Positions 1 through 8,226 of a DNA stretch of 53,485 nt are shown in pieces (the first letter of the stretch is position 1; each line of letters begins with the position of its first letter). The DNA comes from Solibacillus cecembensis (GTDB lineage Bacteria > Bacillota > Bacilli > Bacillales_A > Planococcaceae), in the NCBI RefSeq assembly GCF_001439635.1, contig NZ_LMBZ01000030.1:1-53485 (forward strand), written 5' to 3'. Made by a program: the position numbers and the translations under genes. Below the pieces are notes generated by a model. That model saw nothing but the letters and a program-made list of their open reading frames with translations, did not search any database and had not been told where the DNA came from.

Positions 1-104
1 TGAATTTTAGGTATCTAAACCCGAATTCAATCGAAGATGCTTTTTTTATTTGTCTATACTTTTGGGGTCAGTCCCAATAGAGGCAAATGCTTTTTATTAT
101 GCTT

Positions 105-1556
105 TTAAAATGACTTACTATTCGCGATATGCACTTTTATTTGCTTGCCTTTAATTGTTGTTGTTTTCATTGCCTTTAACACTAAATGGCCTTTACCATT
201 TAATATTTCGATAAATGTTGATGTATCCAAAATCGTAATGATTCCAATGTCATCTCCCGTCATACCTGGGATTTTGGCGATTGTCCCTACAAAGTCTACC
301 GCACGCAATTTCTTCTTCTTACCGCCGTTGAAATAGAGCTTCGTAATTTGTGCATCTACTTTAGCACTTTTCGATTTTTTCTTAATCGGCATGGCATCCA
401 TTTTTTGTTCAAATGCATCTTGCTTTGCCGCTACTGCCTCTGCTGTTGGAAGTGGGACTTTCGCAAGCTCAAATTGAATAAATTCTTCAATGCCCGCTAA
501 AAACTTTTGCTCATAAGGTGTTACAAGCGTAATCGCTTTACCTGATAATCCCGCACGACCTGTTCGACCTGTCCGGTGAACATAAGCTTCTTTTTCTAGT
601 GGGAGGTCATAGTTAACGACAAGTGAAATATTTTCCACGTCAATCCCGCGCGCTGCCACATCTGTCGCAACTAAATAACGGAACTTACCGCGCTTATAGT
701 CATCCATTACCATTAATCGGGTAGACTGCTCCATCCCGCCATGTAGCTTGTCGACACTATATTCTAAATCATATAAGCGGTCATGTACTTCATCTACACG
801 ATCTTTTGTGCGGCAAAAAATAATACAGCTGTCTGGATTTTCAATAATTAATGTCTTTTTTAATACGTCAAATTTTGCTTCCTCTGGTACTTCCATCGCG
901 ACATGCTCTATATGAGATGCTGTTTGTTGCGCTTGCTCCACTTCAATATCAACAGGCTGGTTCATATAGCGCAACGCTAATGTTTTAATTTCAGCCGGCA
1001 CAGTTGCTGAAAAGAGCATCGTTACACGTTCTTTTGGTAAGTACGATAAAATCGCTTCCACTTGGTCTAAAAAGCCCATATTCAGCATTTCATCTGATTC
1101 ATCTAAAACAAGATACTTTATTTTTTCTAGCTTAAGCGTTCCCTTTTCAATGTGGTCGAGTACACGGCCAGGCGTTCCTACCGCAACATGCGTTTTTTGC
1201 TTCAGCTCATCTTGCTGATAACGAAATGGCTGTTTGCCGTATAGTGCTGTCGCTTTAATACGTTTGTAGCGCCCAATATTCGTGAATTCTTCCTTTACTT
1301 GTACGGCTAATTCTCTTGTCGGTGTTAGGACAAGTGCTTGCGGTTTATTTTCTAACCATTCGACGTTTTCACAAATCGGAATGGCAAATGCTGCTGTTTT
1401 CCCACTACCAGTTTGAGATTTTGCGATAATATCTTCTTTATTTAGTGCGATTGGTAGGACTCTTTCTTGAATTTCAGTTGGCTCAGTATAATCTAAATCC
1501 CCTAGTGCGCGGATGATTTCTTCAGATAAATTAAATTGTTGGAATGGTTTACTCAT
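105..1556 (-). CDS. dbpA: DEAD-box RNA helicase DbpA (YxiN type)
   Basis: ATP-dependent RNA helicase of the DbpA/YxiN family, which acts on hairpin 92 of 23S rRNA during assembly of the large ribosomal subunit. Visible motifs are the Walker A segment AKSQTGSGKT (residues about 45-54), PTREL (about 79-83), SAT (about 183-185) and HRTGRTGR near residue 330. A C-terminal RNA-binding domain (about 405-483) contains LYFNGGKKKK, typical of DbpA and absent from general DEAD-box helicases. The length of 483 aa matches the family. Motif II reads DESD instead of DEAD (residues 152-155), which is unusual. A suitable AAGGAGC-type ribosome site precedes the ATG. The assignment is strong; the effect of the DESD change is unknown. 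Confidence 0.95.
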   Translation of the reverse strand: MSKPFQQFNLSEEIIRALGDLDYTEPTEIQERVLPIALNKEDIIAKSQTGSGKTAAFAIPICENVEWLENKPQALVLTPTRELAVQVKEEFTNIGRYKRIKATALYGKQPFRYQQDELKQKTHVAVGTPGRVLDHIEKGTLKLEKIKYLVLDESDEMLNMGFLDQVEAILSYLPKERVTMLFSATVPAEIKTLALRYMNQPVDIEVEQAQQTASHIEHVAMEVPEEAKFDVLKKTLIIENPDSCIIFCRTKDRVDEVHDRLYDLEYSVDKLHGGMEQSTRLMVMDDYKRGKFRYLVATDVAARGIDVENISLVVNYDLPLEKEAYVHRTGRTGRAGLSGKAITLVTPYEQKFLAGIEEFIQFELAKVPLPTAEAVAAKQDAFEQKMDAMPIKKKSKSAKVDAQITKLYFNGGKKKKLRAVDFVGTIAKIPGMTGDDIGIITILDTSTFIEILNGKGHLVLKAMKTTTIKGKQIKVHIANSKSF

Positions 1557-1580
1557 ATATTTGCTCCTTTTATTCTTACC

Positions 1581-2477
1581 TTAGTTATTCGCAATTGCTG
1601 GATCAACAATCGCAATAAATTTTTTCGTTGCTCTTGATAGTGGTACTGATTTCAAATGAACAATTCCAATACTACGCTTTGGTACTTCTAGTTGTAAACG
1701 GACTTCATGCAAAATCCCTTTATCCAAATAATCCATTGCAAACTCTTTCGTCACGCTTGCAACGCCCAAATTGATTTTCGCAAACTCTAACACTAAATCA
1801 TGAGAACCTAATTCAAATTCAGGTGAAATGGAATACCCTTGTTCTTTTAAATAATTTTCTACATAATTTCGTGAATTTGCTTTTTTTTCTAAAAAGATTA
1901 ACGGTAACTTCATCAGCATATCCAAACTAATTGGCTTTTTCGTTAAATTTCTATACTTTTCACCACATACGAATATGTCATGAACTTCCTTACACGGTAC
2001 GACTTGCAATTGTTCATCTACTATTGGTAAGTTACAAATACCTACATCGGCCTCTCCCGCTTTAATAAACGCCAAGATTTCAGTCGTCGTACCATTTAAT
2101 ACCTTCAACTTAATTCCAGGATATTTTACATGAAATGCTTCTAAATAGGGTAAAAGAAAATAACGGGAAATCGTATCTCCTACACCAATTCTTAGCTGAC
2201 CTGTTGTTAAATTTTTAAATTCTAATATTTTTTCTTCCCCAGCATCTAAAATGCCAAGAGCTGAATTCACATATTCATGTAAAAGCTTGCCCTCATTTGT
2301 TAATGTAACTCCTTTTGGGGTACGATTAAAAAGTAAGGTTTCAAGTTCTTTTTCAAGCTTTGAAATCGTTTGACTGACTGCGGGTTGTGTCATATATAAT
2401 TCTGCCGCTGCCTTCGAAAAGCTTTGATTACGACTTACAACATTAAAAATCCGATACGATTCGAGCTTCGCAATCAT
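1581..2477 (-). CDS. LysR-family transcriptional regulator
   Basis: A 298 aa regulator with the LysR layout. An N-terminal winged helix-turn-helix (residues about 5-65, with SFSKAAAELYMTQPAVSQTI) is followed by a linker helix and a periplasmic-binding-like effector domain (from about residue 90, GQLRIGVGDTI). It is divergent from the CofE-like gene, with a 132 bp shared intergenic region that holds a strong dyad, so it probably controls that gene and the downstream ECF gene. The ATG has an AAGAGGTG ribosome site. The overall sequence resembles the CysL/YwfK branch, but the effector cannot be read from the sequence. Family assignment is sure; specificity is not. Confidence 0.9.
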   Translation of the reverse strand: MIAKLESYRIFNVVSRNQSFSKAAAELYMTQPAVSQTISKLEKELETLLFNRTPKGVTLTNEGKLLHEYVNSALGILDAGEEKILEFKNLTTGQLRIGVGDTISRYFLLPYLEAFHVKYPGIKLKVLNGTTTEILAFIKAGEADVGICNLPIVDEQLQVVPCKEVHDIFVCGEKYRNLTKKPISLDMLMKLPLIFLEKKANSRNYVENYLKEQGYSISPEFELGSHDLVLEFAKINLGVASVTKEFAMDYLDKGILHEVRLQLEVPKRSIGIVHLKSVPLSRATKKFIAIVDPAIANN

Positions 2478-2514
2478 ATAAGCACCTCTTATATCAGTTA
2501 TTAGAATGATTAAT

Positions 2515-2547
2515 TTTACTTATACCATAAATTTAAGGTATAGTAAA
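2515..2547. promoter_or_regulatory. Dyad operator and promoter between LysR gene and cofE-like gene
   Basis: The inverted repeat TTTACTTATACC / GGTATAGTAAA surrounds an AT-rich centre and contains ATACC-N10-GGTAT, a typical LysR operator geometry. The right arm carries TATAGT, a good -10 for the rightward gene, with TTTACT 18 bp upstream. The operator therefore overlaps the promoter of the CofE-like gene. Binding by the adjacent LysR protein is inferred. Confidence 0.6.
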
Positions 2548-2609
2548 CCTTGTGAGAATAAGTCAAGACTTAATAAGTATAGAAACATACATTGATGGGA
2601 GAGATTATA

Positions 2610-3800
2610 ATGGAACGTGTAGTAGGAACTGTTGTACGAGGTCTTCGTGGCCCGATTATTAATGAAGGGGACGACATTGTACAAATCGTTGTCGACACAG
2701 CATTAAACGCAGCAAAAGTAGAAGGTTTTGAAATCGCTGATCGTGATATCGTAACAGTAACAGAATCAGTTGTTGCGCGAGCACAAGGGAACTATGCAAA
2801 AATTGGAGATATCGCTGCTGATGTAAAAGCAAAATTCGGTGATGATACAGTTGGGGTAATTTTCCCAATCCTTTCACGTAACCGCTTCTCTAACATTTTA
2901 AAAGGGATTGCAAAAGGTTCAAAGAAAATTGTCCTTATGCTAAGCTACCCATCTGATGAAGTTGGGAACCATTTAGTATCACTTGATGAGCTCGACGAAA
3001 AAGGCGTTAACCCATGGACAGATGTATTAACAGAAGCACAATTCCGTGGTCACTTTGGCTACAAAAAACATACATTTACAGGTATTGATTATATTGAGTA
3101 CTACAAAGAATTAATTATTGAACAAGGCGCAGAAGTAGAAGTTATTTTCTCAAACAATGCCAAAACGATTTTAGATTATACGAAGAACGTGTTAACTTGT
3201 GATATCCACTCTCGTTTCCGTACAAAACGTATTTTAACTACTGCCGGTGCTGAAAAGGTATTTGGTTTAGACAATATTTTATCAGAATCAAATAATGGCT
3301 CAGGCTTCAATTCGCAGTACGGCTTATTAGGTTCAAACAAATCAACTGAAGATGGCATTAAATTATTCCCAGATAACTGTCAACCAATCGTTGATGACAT
3401 TCAATCAAAAATTCTTGCAGCTACTGGTAAATTAGTTGAAGTAATGATTTACGGTGATGGCGCGTTTAAAGATCCTGTTGGTCAAATTTGGGAGCTTGCA
3501 GATCCTGTTGTATCTCCTGCCTACACACCAGGTCTTGATGGTACACCAAATGAAATTAAATTAAAATACTTAGCAGACAATGACTTTGCTGAATTACATG
3601 GCGAAGAATTAAAAGCAGCCATTAAAAATTACATCAACAATAAAGAAGAAGATTTAACAGGAAATATGGCCGCTCAAGGTACAACTCCTCGTAAATTAAC
3701 GGATTTAATCGGTTCTTTATCTGACTTAACTTCTGGTTCTGGTGATAAAGGTACGCCTATGATTTATATCCAAGGTTACTTCGATAACTATACTAAATAA
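2610..3800 (+). CDS. CofE-like (coenzyme F420-0:L-glutamate ligase family) protein
   Basis: A protein of about 396 aa whose N-terminal half resembles the F420-0:gamma-glutamyl ligase fold. It begins with a GTVVRGLRGPIINEGDDIV segment, followed by DRDIVTVTESVVARAQGNY, which corresponds to the family's GDVLVVTSKIVSKAEG region. CofE adds gamma-linked glutamate to a phosphate-bearing cofactor precursor, but Bacillales are not known to make F420, so the real substrate is unknown. The start was placed at the ATG with GGGAGAG six bases upstream, not at the TTG 18 bases earlier. A terminator follows, then an ECF transporter S component on the same strand. The divergent LysR gene probably regulates it. 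Confidence 0.75.
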   Translation: MERVVGTVVRGLRGPIINEGDDIVQIVVDTALNAAKVEGFEIADRDIVTVTESVVARAQGNYAKIGDIAADVKAKFGDDTVGVIFPILSRNRFSNILKGIAKGSKKIVLMLSYPSDEVGNHLVSLDELDEKGVNPWTDVLTEAQFRGHFGYKKHTFTGIDYIEYYKELIIEQGAEVEVIFSNNAKTILDYTKNVLTCDIHSRFRTKRILTTAGAEKVFGLDNILSESNNGSGFNSQYGLLGSNKSTEDGIKLFPDNCQPIVDDIQSKILAATGKLVEVMIYGDGAFKDPVGQIWELADPVVSPAYTPGLDGTPNEIKLKYLADNDFAELHGEELKAAIKNYINNKEEDLTGNMAAQGTTPRKLTDLIGSLSDLTSGSGDKGTPMIYIQGYFDNYTK

Positions 3801-3811
3801 GTTTTCATTTG

Positions 3812-3850
3812 AAATCCTCATATGCCTTTAATGGCATGTGGGGATTTTTC
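3812..3850 (+). terminator. Rho-independent terminator after cofE-like gene
   Basis: The stem AAATCCTCATATGCC / GGCATGTGGGGATTT has a six-base loop and a short T run. Confidence 0.8.
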
Positions 3851-3892
3851 AGTTTCCCCTCTGACCTTAACATTTATTATTTAATTGGCACT

Positions 3893-3920
3893 TTTACAAA
3901 TGTCAGACTGTTGATAATAT
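3893..3920 (+). promoter_or_regulatory. Candidate sigma-A promoter for the ECF S component
   Basis: TTTACA, a 16 bp spacer and TAATAT lie between the upstream terminator and the ribosome site of the ECF gene. This suggests that the transporter gene can be transcribed on its own. Confidence 0.45.
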
Positions 3921-3953
3921 TAAGAGCAATTAAAACAAAGGGAGTGCTTATTG

Positions 3954-4625
3954 ATGCAAACAACAAAAAGTTATACAGCCGCAAACGATCATAAAGCTGA
4001 TTCAACTTTCCATACCGTGACGCCTGAACCTTTAATCCCAGGTTCGAACAAGAGAAACTCAAATGTAATACTTGCTGCAGAACCATTAAATTCTAGTCCT
4101 ATGGCATATGGTAAAAGCAATCAAACATACGACTTAATCGTAACGAGCCTGCTCATCTCACTTGTATTTGTTGCAACATTTTTCATTAATATTCGACTAC
4201 CAATCGCAGCGAATGGCGGACTTGTTCACTTGGGGACAGGTATGTTATTTATCGCTGCAATTATGTTCGGTCCGAAGAAAGGGGCCATTGCGGGTGCAGT
4301 GGGGATGGCGTTATTTGATTTATTTTCAGGCTGGACTTTATGGGCGCCATTTACGTTAGTGGCACGTGGTGTGCAAGGTTATATTGTCGGGAAAATCGCC
4401 TGGTCAGGTGGCCGTAAAGGGAAAAGTCCTATTTTTAATGTAATTGCAATTATTAGTTCTGTTCCATTTATGTTATTAGGCTATTATGTATGTGAGCTCG
4501 TTATATTTAAAAATTGGGTCGTGCCTCTAGCCTCAATTCCAGGAAACTTAGTGCAAAATGCTGTTGGTATGTTAATTGCCATTCCTGTATGTTTGGCGTT
4601 AAAAAAATTGCCGCAATTTAAATAG
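3954..4625 (+). CDS. ECF transporter S component (substrate-binding membrane protein)
   Basis: An integral membrane protein of about 223 aa. After a hydrophilic N-terminal stretch of about 60 residues come roughly five or six hydrophobic helices. The segments VHLGTGMLFIAAIMFGPKKG and DLFSGWTLWAPFTLVARG match the vitamin-type S components of the riboflavin/HmpT-like family (PF07155 type). It would bind a small vitamin-like substrate and recruit the shared EcfAA'T energising module, which is not in this window. The start is the ATG eight bases after GGGAG; a TTG directly before it is too close to the ribosome site. Its position behind the CofE-like gene suggests a shared substrate. The substrate is unknown. 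Confidence 0.8.
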   Translation: MQTTKSYTAANDHKADSTFHTVTPEPLIPGSNKRNSNVILAAEPLNSSPMAYGKSNQTYDLIVTSLLISLVFVATFFINIRLPIAANGGLVHLGTGMLFIAAIMFGPKKGAIAGAVGMALFDLFSGWTLWAPFTLVARGVQGYIVGKIAWSGGRKGKSPIFNVIAIISSVPFMLLGYYVCELVIFKNWVVPLASIPGNLVQNAVGMLIAIPVCLALKKLPQFK

Positions 4626-4635
4626 TAAAAAGTTT

Positions 4636-4671
4636 AAGTACGTCACTAATATTTAGTGATGTACTTTTTTG
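4636..4671 (+). terminator. Terminator after ECF S component
   Basis: AAGTACGTCACTAA pairs with TTAGTGATGTACTT, followed by a T run. Confidence 0.85.
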
Positions 4672-4753
4672 TTTCATCTCATATTTTCATGCAGTAACTA
4701 TCCAAACTTTTCCGTAAACTAGCCGATTTCGGTGTTGCACTAAAAAACGTGGT

Positions 4754-4796
4754 AAAAAGGATAGCTAGAGCAAATTCCCAAGCTCTACTATCCTTT
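4754..4796 (-). terminator. Terminator of the isochorismatase-fold gene
   Basis: GGATAGTAGAGC and GCTCTAGCTATCC form a stem on the minus strand, followed by TTTTT. Confidence 0.8.
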
Positions 4797-4801
4797 CAGC
4801 T

Positions 4802-5341
4802 TTATTTCACTAACGCACTTATCGTTTTAAATGCATCGCCCTTCGCAATTTGCTGCATTTCAAATAATGCCATTTCGACACTTGTTAACTTTGCCCCTAA
4901 TTGAAGCATTTTTTGAACGCCTACTTCGCGATTTCCAGCTGTACGTGACGTCACACAATCTGCTAATACTTCCACCTCATAGCCATTTGCTAGTAAGTGA
5001 GCGGCTGTTTGATACACACAAATATGCGTTTCAATACCTGCAAGCAATACCTTTTTTCTGCCCGTTGCTTCTAATTGTTCTACAAATGAAGGCGTATCAT
5101 AAGCGCTAAATGTTATTTTTTCAATCGGCTTAATGTCCGTTAAATGTTGTGAAATTTTTTCCACAGTTGGCCCTAAACCTTTCGGGTATTGCTCTAACCA
5201 TAAAATAGGTAGCTGTAACGCTTGTGCTCCTTGTACCACTTTTGAAATGCTATCAATTACAAATTCACTTTCATCCACAATTTGAGCTAGCTTTCCTTGA
5301 ATATCAATTAACACTAATACCGTTTCTTCTTTCGTAAGCAT
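4802..5341 (-). CDS. Isochorismatase-fold cysteine hydrolase
   Basis: A 179 aa cytosolic hydrolase of the isochorismatase superfamily. LVLIDIQGKL supplies the catalytic Asp, a Lys lies in PIEKITFSAY, and the nucleophile Cys is in GIETHICVYQTA next to the family's cis-peptide region. Family members hydrolyse amides or vinyl ethers such as isochorismate, nicotinamide or N-carbamoyl compounds. No siderophore or nicotinamide genes lie nearby, so the substrate is unknown. The start was chosen at the ATG preceded by GGGGAGGAA with a five-base gap; an in-frame start 24 bases upstream has no ribosome site. It is monocistronic, with its own terminator. Confidence 0.85.
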   Translation of the reverse strand: MLTKEETVLVLIDIQGKLAQIVDESEFVIDSISKVVQGAQALQLPILWLEQYPKGLGPTVEKISQHLTDIKPIEKITFSAYDTPSFVEQLEATGRKKVLLAGIETHICVYQTAAHLLANGYEVEVLADCVTSRTAGNREVGVQKMLQLGAKLTSVEMALFEMQQIAKGDAFKTISALVK

Positions 5342-5415
5342 AACATTTCCTCCCCTTTGCCTCATTTCTCTTTCATTATACTTGAAATTAAGCTAGAAAG
5401 GACGCTTTTCTTCCA

Positions 5416-5444
5416 TTGAAAGGAAAGCAACTAGCCTGTATAGT
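5416..5444 (+). promoter_or_regulatory. Sigma-A promoter for the 162 aa membrane protein
   Basis: TTGAAA, a 17 bp spacer and TATAGT form a near-consensus promoter. It overlaps the first codons of the longest reading frame, so translation must begin further downstream. Confidence 0.7.
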
Positions 5445-5469
5445 GTTAACTAGAAACGGAGGATTCACA

Positions 5470-5958
5470 TTGTTACGTCTTAGTTGGCTCATTAGTATGG
5501 GCATTAGTTTATTTGGTGTGATGCTTATTCAACAATTTTTCACCATGAAACCAGATGATGTTGCACAAGCTGGAAACCTTGGGGCAATCGGCTTGGCACT
5601 TGCTGCACCGTTTATTCTGTTAAGCTTGTTTATTACATATCGTTTTTTCTTAGTATCGTCACACCAAGCACGTGATCATTTAATGCGCTTAATTTATTTA
5701 ATTTTTGGTGTTGCACTACTGATCGTTCTCATTTTTAATGCAATCGAGTTTAAAAATGATGTGTACGCTTCACTTGGTGGCAATACACATACAAAAGATT
5801 CGCAAATATACGGTTTTCCTGCGCTGAATGAATATACGAATCATGTTTTTCTAAACTTTTATACATTCGGAATTATTCATGTCGTGAGTGGTTTAGCGGC
5901 TACGATTATAGGCATTTTTAAAAAAACGTCTGTGATACAAGAAGACAAGAGTAATTAA
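5470..5958 (+). CDS. Unknown four-helix membrane protein
   Basis: I do not recognise this family. Translation from the TTG that follows GGAGG by seven bases gives about 162 aa with four hydrophobic segments (residues about 3-24, 38-60, 71-92 and 130-152). Between the third and fourth helices lies a loop containing GGNTHTKDSQIYGFP. The protein ends in a charged tail. The longer frame starting at 5416 is rejected because its start lies inside the -35 box. The gene is monocistronic, and its 3' end contributes one arm of its own terminator. Confidence 0.65.
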   Translation: MLRLSWLISMGISLFGVMLIQQFFTMKPDDVAQAGNLGAIGLALAAPFILLSLFITYRFFLVSSHQARDHLMRLIYLIFGVALLIVLIFNAIEFKNDVYASLGGNTHTKDSQIYGFPALNEYTNHVFLNFYTFGIIHVVSGLAATIIGIFKKTSVIQEDKSN

Positions 5959-5984
5959 CTCTTGACTTCTCGTATCACTTTTTT
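5932..5984 (+). terminator. Terminator overlapping the end of the membrane-protein gene
   Basis: GTGATAC...GTATCAC encloses an inner CAAGAGT/ACTCTTG stem and is followed by TTTTTT. The left arm lies within the coding region. Confidence 0.8.
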
Positions 5985-6004
5985 ATACGAAACGGTAAAA
6001 ACAC

Positions 6005-7132
6005 TTATTTAAGAATACCCGTCCCTGTTATTTCTACTTCTATTTTAGGTTTGATATCAATCGAAGGAAACGTATTTGGCCAATCGATTTCTTTCCAAGT
6101 TTCAGGATGATAAGCAATTAATTGCCTACCAATTCCAAAATAATCACAATTGGCTTTTTGTAATTGTTCAATGACCTTTTCTGCTTTTTCGGTTAATTGC
6201 TTAGAAATTTCCTTGTTCAATCTAATTTCTTTTTCATGATCAAATAAATGATCTTTCGGATATTCTACTACTGTAACATTTAATTTCACATTAATTTCAA
6301 CAGAAACATTATGACTTTTATCGACTTTTACCTTTAACTTTTGATCCTTTAAAAAAGCATTAGTCGTGATGAATTGATTCTGACGTTGTTCTTCTTCTGG
6401 ATTGACATTGAAGCTTAACGTTGAACTTGCCCCATGTTCTCCATTCAAATATAACAAGACTGTTCCATCTTCGCCCTCTAATACTGTACCTGTGAAGCTC
6501 GTATCATGAAAAAGAGCCATTCCAGCTACATCGAAAGTGTCTGAATTTTTTGTTTTTATATACGGCAGCGCAAAATCTATCCCTGGGTCAAATAAATCCG
6601 GGCAAACAGATTGAATCGAAACACCTGGAATCAAGGTTTGTTCTTCCGTTTCAATTAAAGCTTTAAATATTTTTTCACTAATAAAAACATCCTCTGACAT
6701 TTTCATATTAAGGAGTTCCTTAGCAGTACCTTCAGCAACGACCAGTTTTGCCCCTAAAGAATTTCTTGGATCCCTATAAAAAACATCTATAATTGGAAGA
6801 ATATCTTCTCCCGCTAAATCCTCTCCAAGCACAAGAACTTGCATTTTATTCGATGCATATTTTCCTCCCAGCTGCTTTTCAATGTAGGACCGCGTTTCTC
6901 GCAATGTATTTCCAACAGCACTATAAATGACGTTTGACGTAGCTGGCTTTCCTGTCCCGCCACTGTTTTGTTTGATTTGTCTGATGACGGACGTATTCAT
7001 TACTTTATCATCGTCTTCTACATCCAGCCCCATCCCAACTACTAAGCTATTATCTTTCAATAGCCGTACATCCCAACACCCCGTTAGTAACCATAAATTC
7101 AAAACGATCAAGATGAGCATTCCTTTTTTCAT
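6005..7132 (-). CDS. GerAC/GerKC-type spore germinant receptor lipoprotein (C subunit)
   Basis: A 375 aa protein of the Ger(x)C family, the lipid-anchored subunit of nutrient germinant receptors in the inner spore membrane. A lipoprotein signal (MKKGMLILIVLNLWLLTGCWD, lipobox LLTGC) opens the protein. The body has the mixed alpha/beta pattern of the family, including GMGLDV near residue 33 and a C-terminal FGIGRQL segment. The ATG overlaps the stop of the B-subunit gene as ATGA and has GGAG upstream. It is the last gene of a complete A-B-C receptor operon. Which germinant is sensed cannot be deduced. Confidence 0.92.
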   Translation of the reverse strand: MKKGMLILIVLNLWLLTGCWDVRLLKDNSLVVGMGLDVEDDDKVMNTSVIRQIKQNSGGTGKPATSNVIYSAVGNTLRETRSYIEKQLGGKYASNKMQVLVLGEDLAGEDILPIIDVFYRDPRNSLGAKLVVAEGTAKELLNMKMSEDVFISEKIFKALIETEEQTLIPGVSIQSVCPDLFDPGIDFALPYIKTKNSDTFDVAGMALFHDTSFTGTVLEGEDGTVLLYLNGEHGASSTLSFNVNPEEEQRQNQFITTNAFLKDQKLKVKVDKSHNVSVEINVKLNVTVVEYPKDHLFDHEKEIRLNKEISKQLTEKAEKVIEQLQKANCDYFGIGRQLIAYHPETWKEIDWPNTFPSIDIKPKIEVEITGTGILK

Positions 7133-8226
7133 ACAGATGAACTCCTATAGTTGTATTTCTTCCTTACTATTGATACGAGTAAAGTAAGGAGTGGCATAAA
7201 TACAGTAAAGATATAACTGCTAGCAGCAACATATTTACTAAATTGTTTCATTTCAAACTCGGAAGAAAAAAATAAACCTAAAATAAACACAAAGAGCGGC
7301 AAGTACCAAATGGTGTACTTTCTTTGCCCTTTATGTAGGGTATATGCTGCACCTTTACTCGATAAATAAAAATATGTTACAAGGGAGGTTGTCATTGGAA
7401 TAATCCAAATCGATAGGAAAATTAGATCGAGTCGCTCAACCCATTGGAAATTCACCGCTTTTAATAAATATAATACAGGTTCTGAAATAATTTTAATTTC
7501 CGCAGGACTAAATATTAGATAGCAAGCAATCGTAAAATAAACATACATCAAGGTCACAGTCATATTTGCCAATGAGACGTTCTTTAATGTTTGTTTATAC
7601 GTCCCCTCCACGAAAGGTAAAATGACCGCAATTATCTCAAATCCTATCATAGCTACAATGGCATCATGGGCTCCCATCGTAATATTCCCCAGGCCGGATT
7701 GTCCCACTGGAAATAAATAGGCCCATTCGAAATTGAATGTGAAGGCGAACCAAGGAAGTACGATGGAAATGATGATTACTCCAGCGGTTAACATATAAAA
7801 TCGAGCCAACACCCGCAAATTGCTCTTTCCTATATAGAGTGCTGTTGCCAGTATAATCAAGAGTAGAATGGAAAGTGGTGTATACCCTAATATCCATTCT
7901 TTTAAAAGATTCGCAAACAGAAGCGCTAATAAAGCCATGACAAGCAGAAAGTAAACTGTGTATAAAATGTTAATAAACTTCCCCACATATTTGCCAAATA
8001 CAATTTCGGAAATTTCAAAAATGCTCTTGCCTTTAAATCCATTAAGTAATGTCCACATTAGCAAAATCATTATTTGTATACAAATACCTGCCAACAGGAC
8101 AGACATCCATCCATCATTCTTGGAATGACTAAAAACATTGGAGGGAAGTGCTAGAAGCCCTATCCCTATTTGGGACTGTAAAACCATAAAGAATAATTGC
8201 TTTTGAGAAATGCTTTTTTCATTCAT
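7129..8226 (-). CDS. GerAB-type spore germination permease (B subunit)
   Basis: A 365 aa membrane protein of the endospore germination permease family (APC superfamily) with about ten hydrophobic helices. The B subunit is the part that binds the amino acid or sugar germinant. The early IGIGLLALPSNVF segment matches the unwound TM1 ligand-binding stretch of the family. The start is taken at the ATG (MNEKSISQ) that overlaps the end of the A-subunit gene by eight bases, giving the usual length. A longer frame from an upstream TTG would run into the A gene. Translational coupling through the operon is likely. Confidence 0.9.
   Translation of the reverse strand: MNEKSISQKQLFFMVLQSQIGIGLLALPSNVFSHSKNDGWMSVLLAGICIQIMILLMWTLLNGFKGKSIFEISEIVFGKYVGKFINILYTVYFLLVMALLALLFANLLKEWILGYTPLSILLLIILATALYIGKSNLRVLARFYMLTAGVIIISIVLPWFAFTFNFEWAYLFPVGQSGLGNITMGAHDAIVAMIGFEIIAVILPFVEGTYKQTLKNVSLANMTVTLMYVYFTIACYLIFSPAEIKIISEPVLYLLKAVNFQWVERLDLIFLSIWIIPMTTSLVTYFYLSSKGAAYTLHKGQRKYTIWYLPLFVFILGLFFSSEFEMKQFSKYVAASSYIFTVFMPLLTLLVSIVRKKYNYRSSSV

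Noticed and set aside
2610..3800. An F420 biosynthesis enzyme in the strict sense
   Set aside because: No other F420 genes are in the window and the pathway is not expected in Bacillales; only the family name is used.
5416..5469. A longer N-terminus for the four-helix protein
   Set aside because: The start lies in the -35 box of a near-consensus promoter, while a TTG with GGAGG is available downstream.
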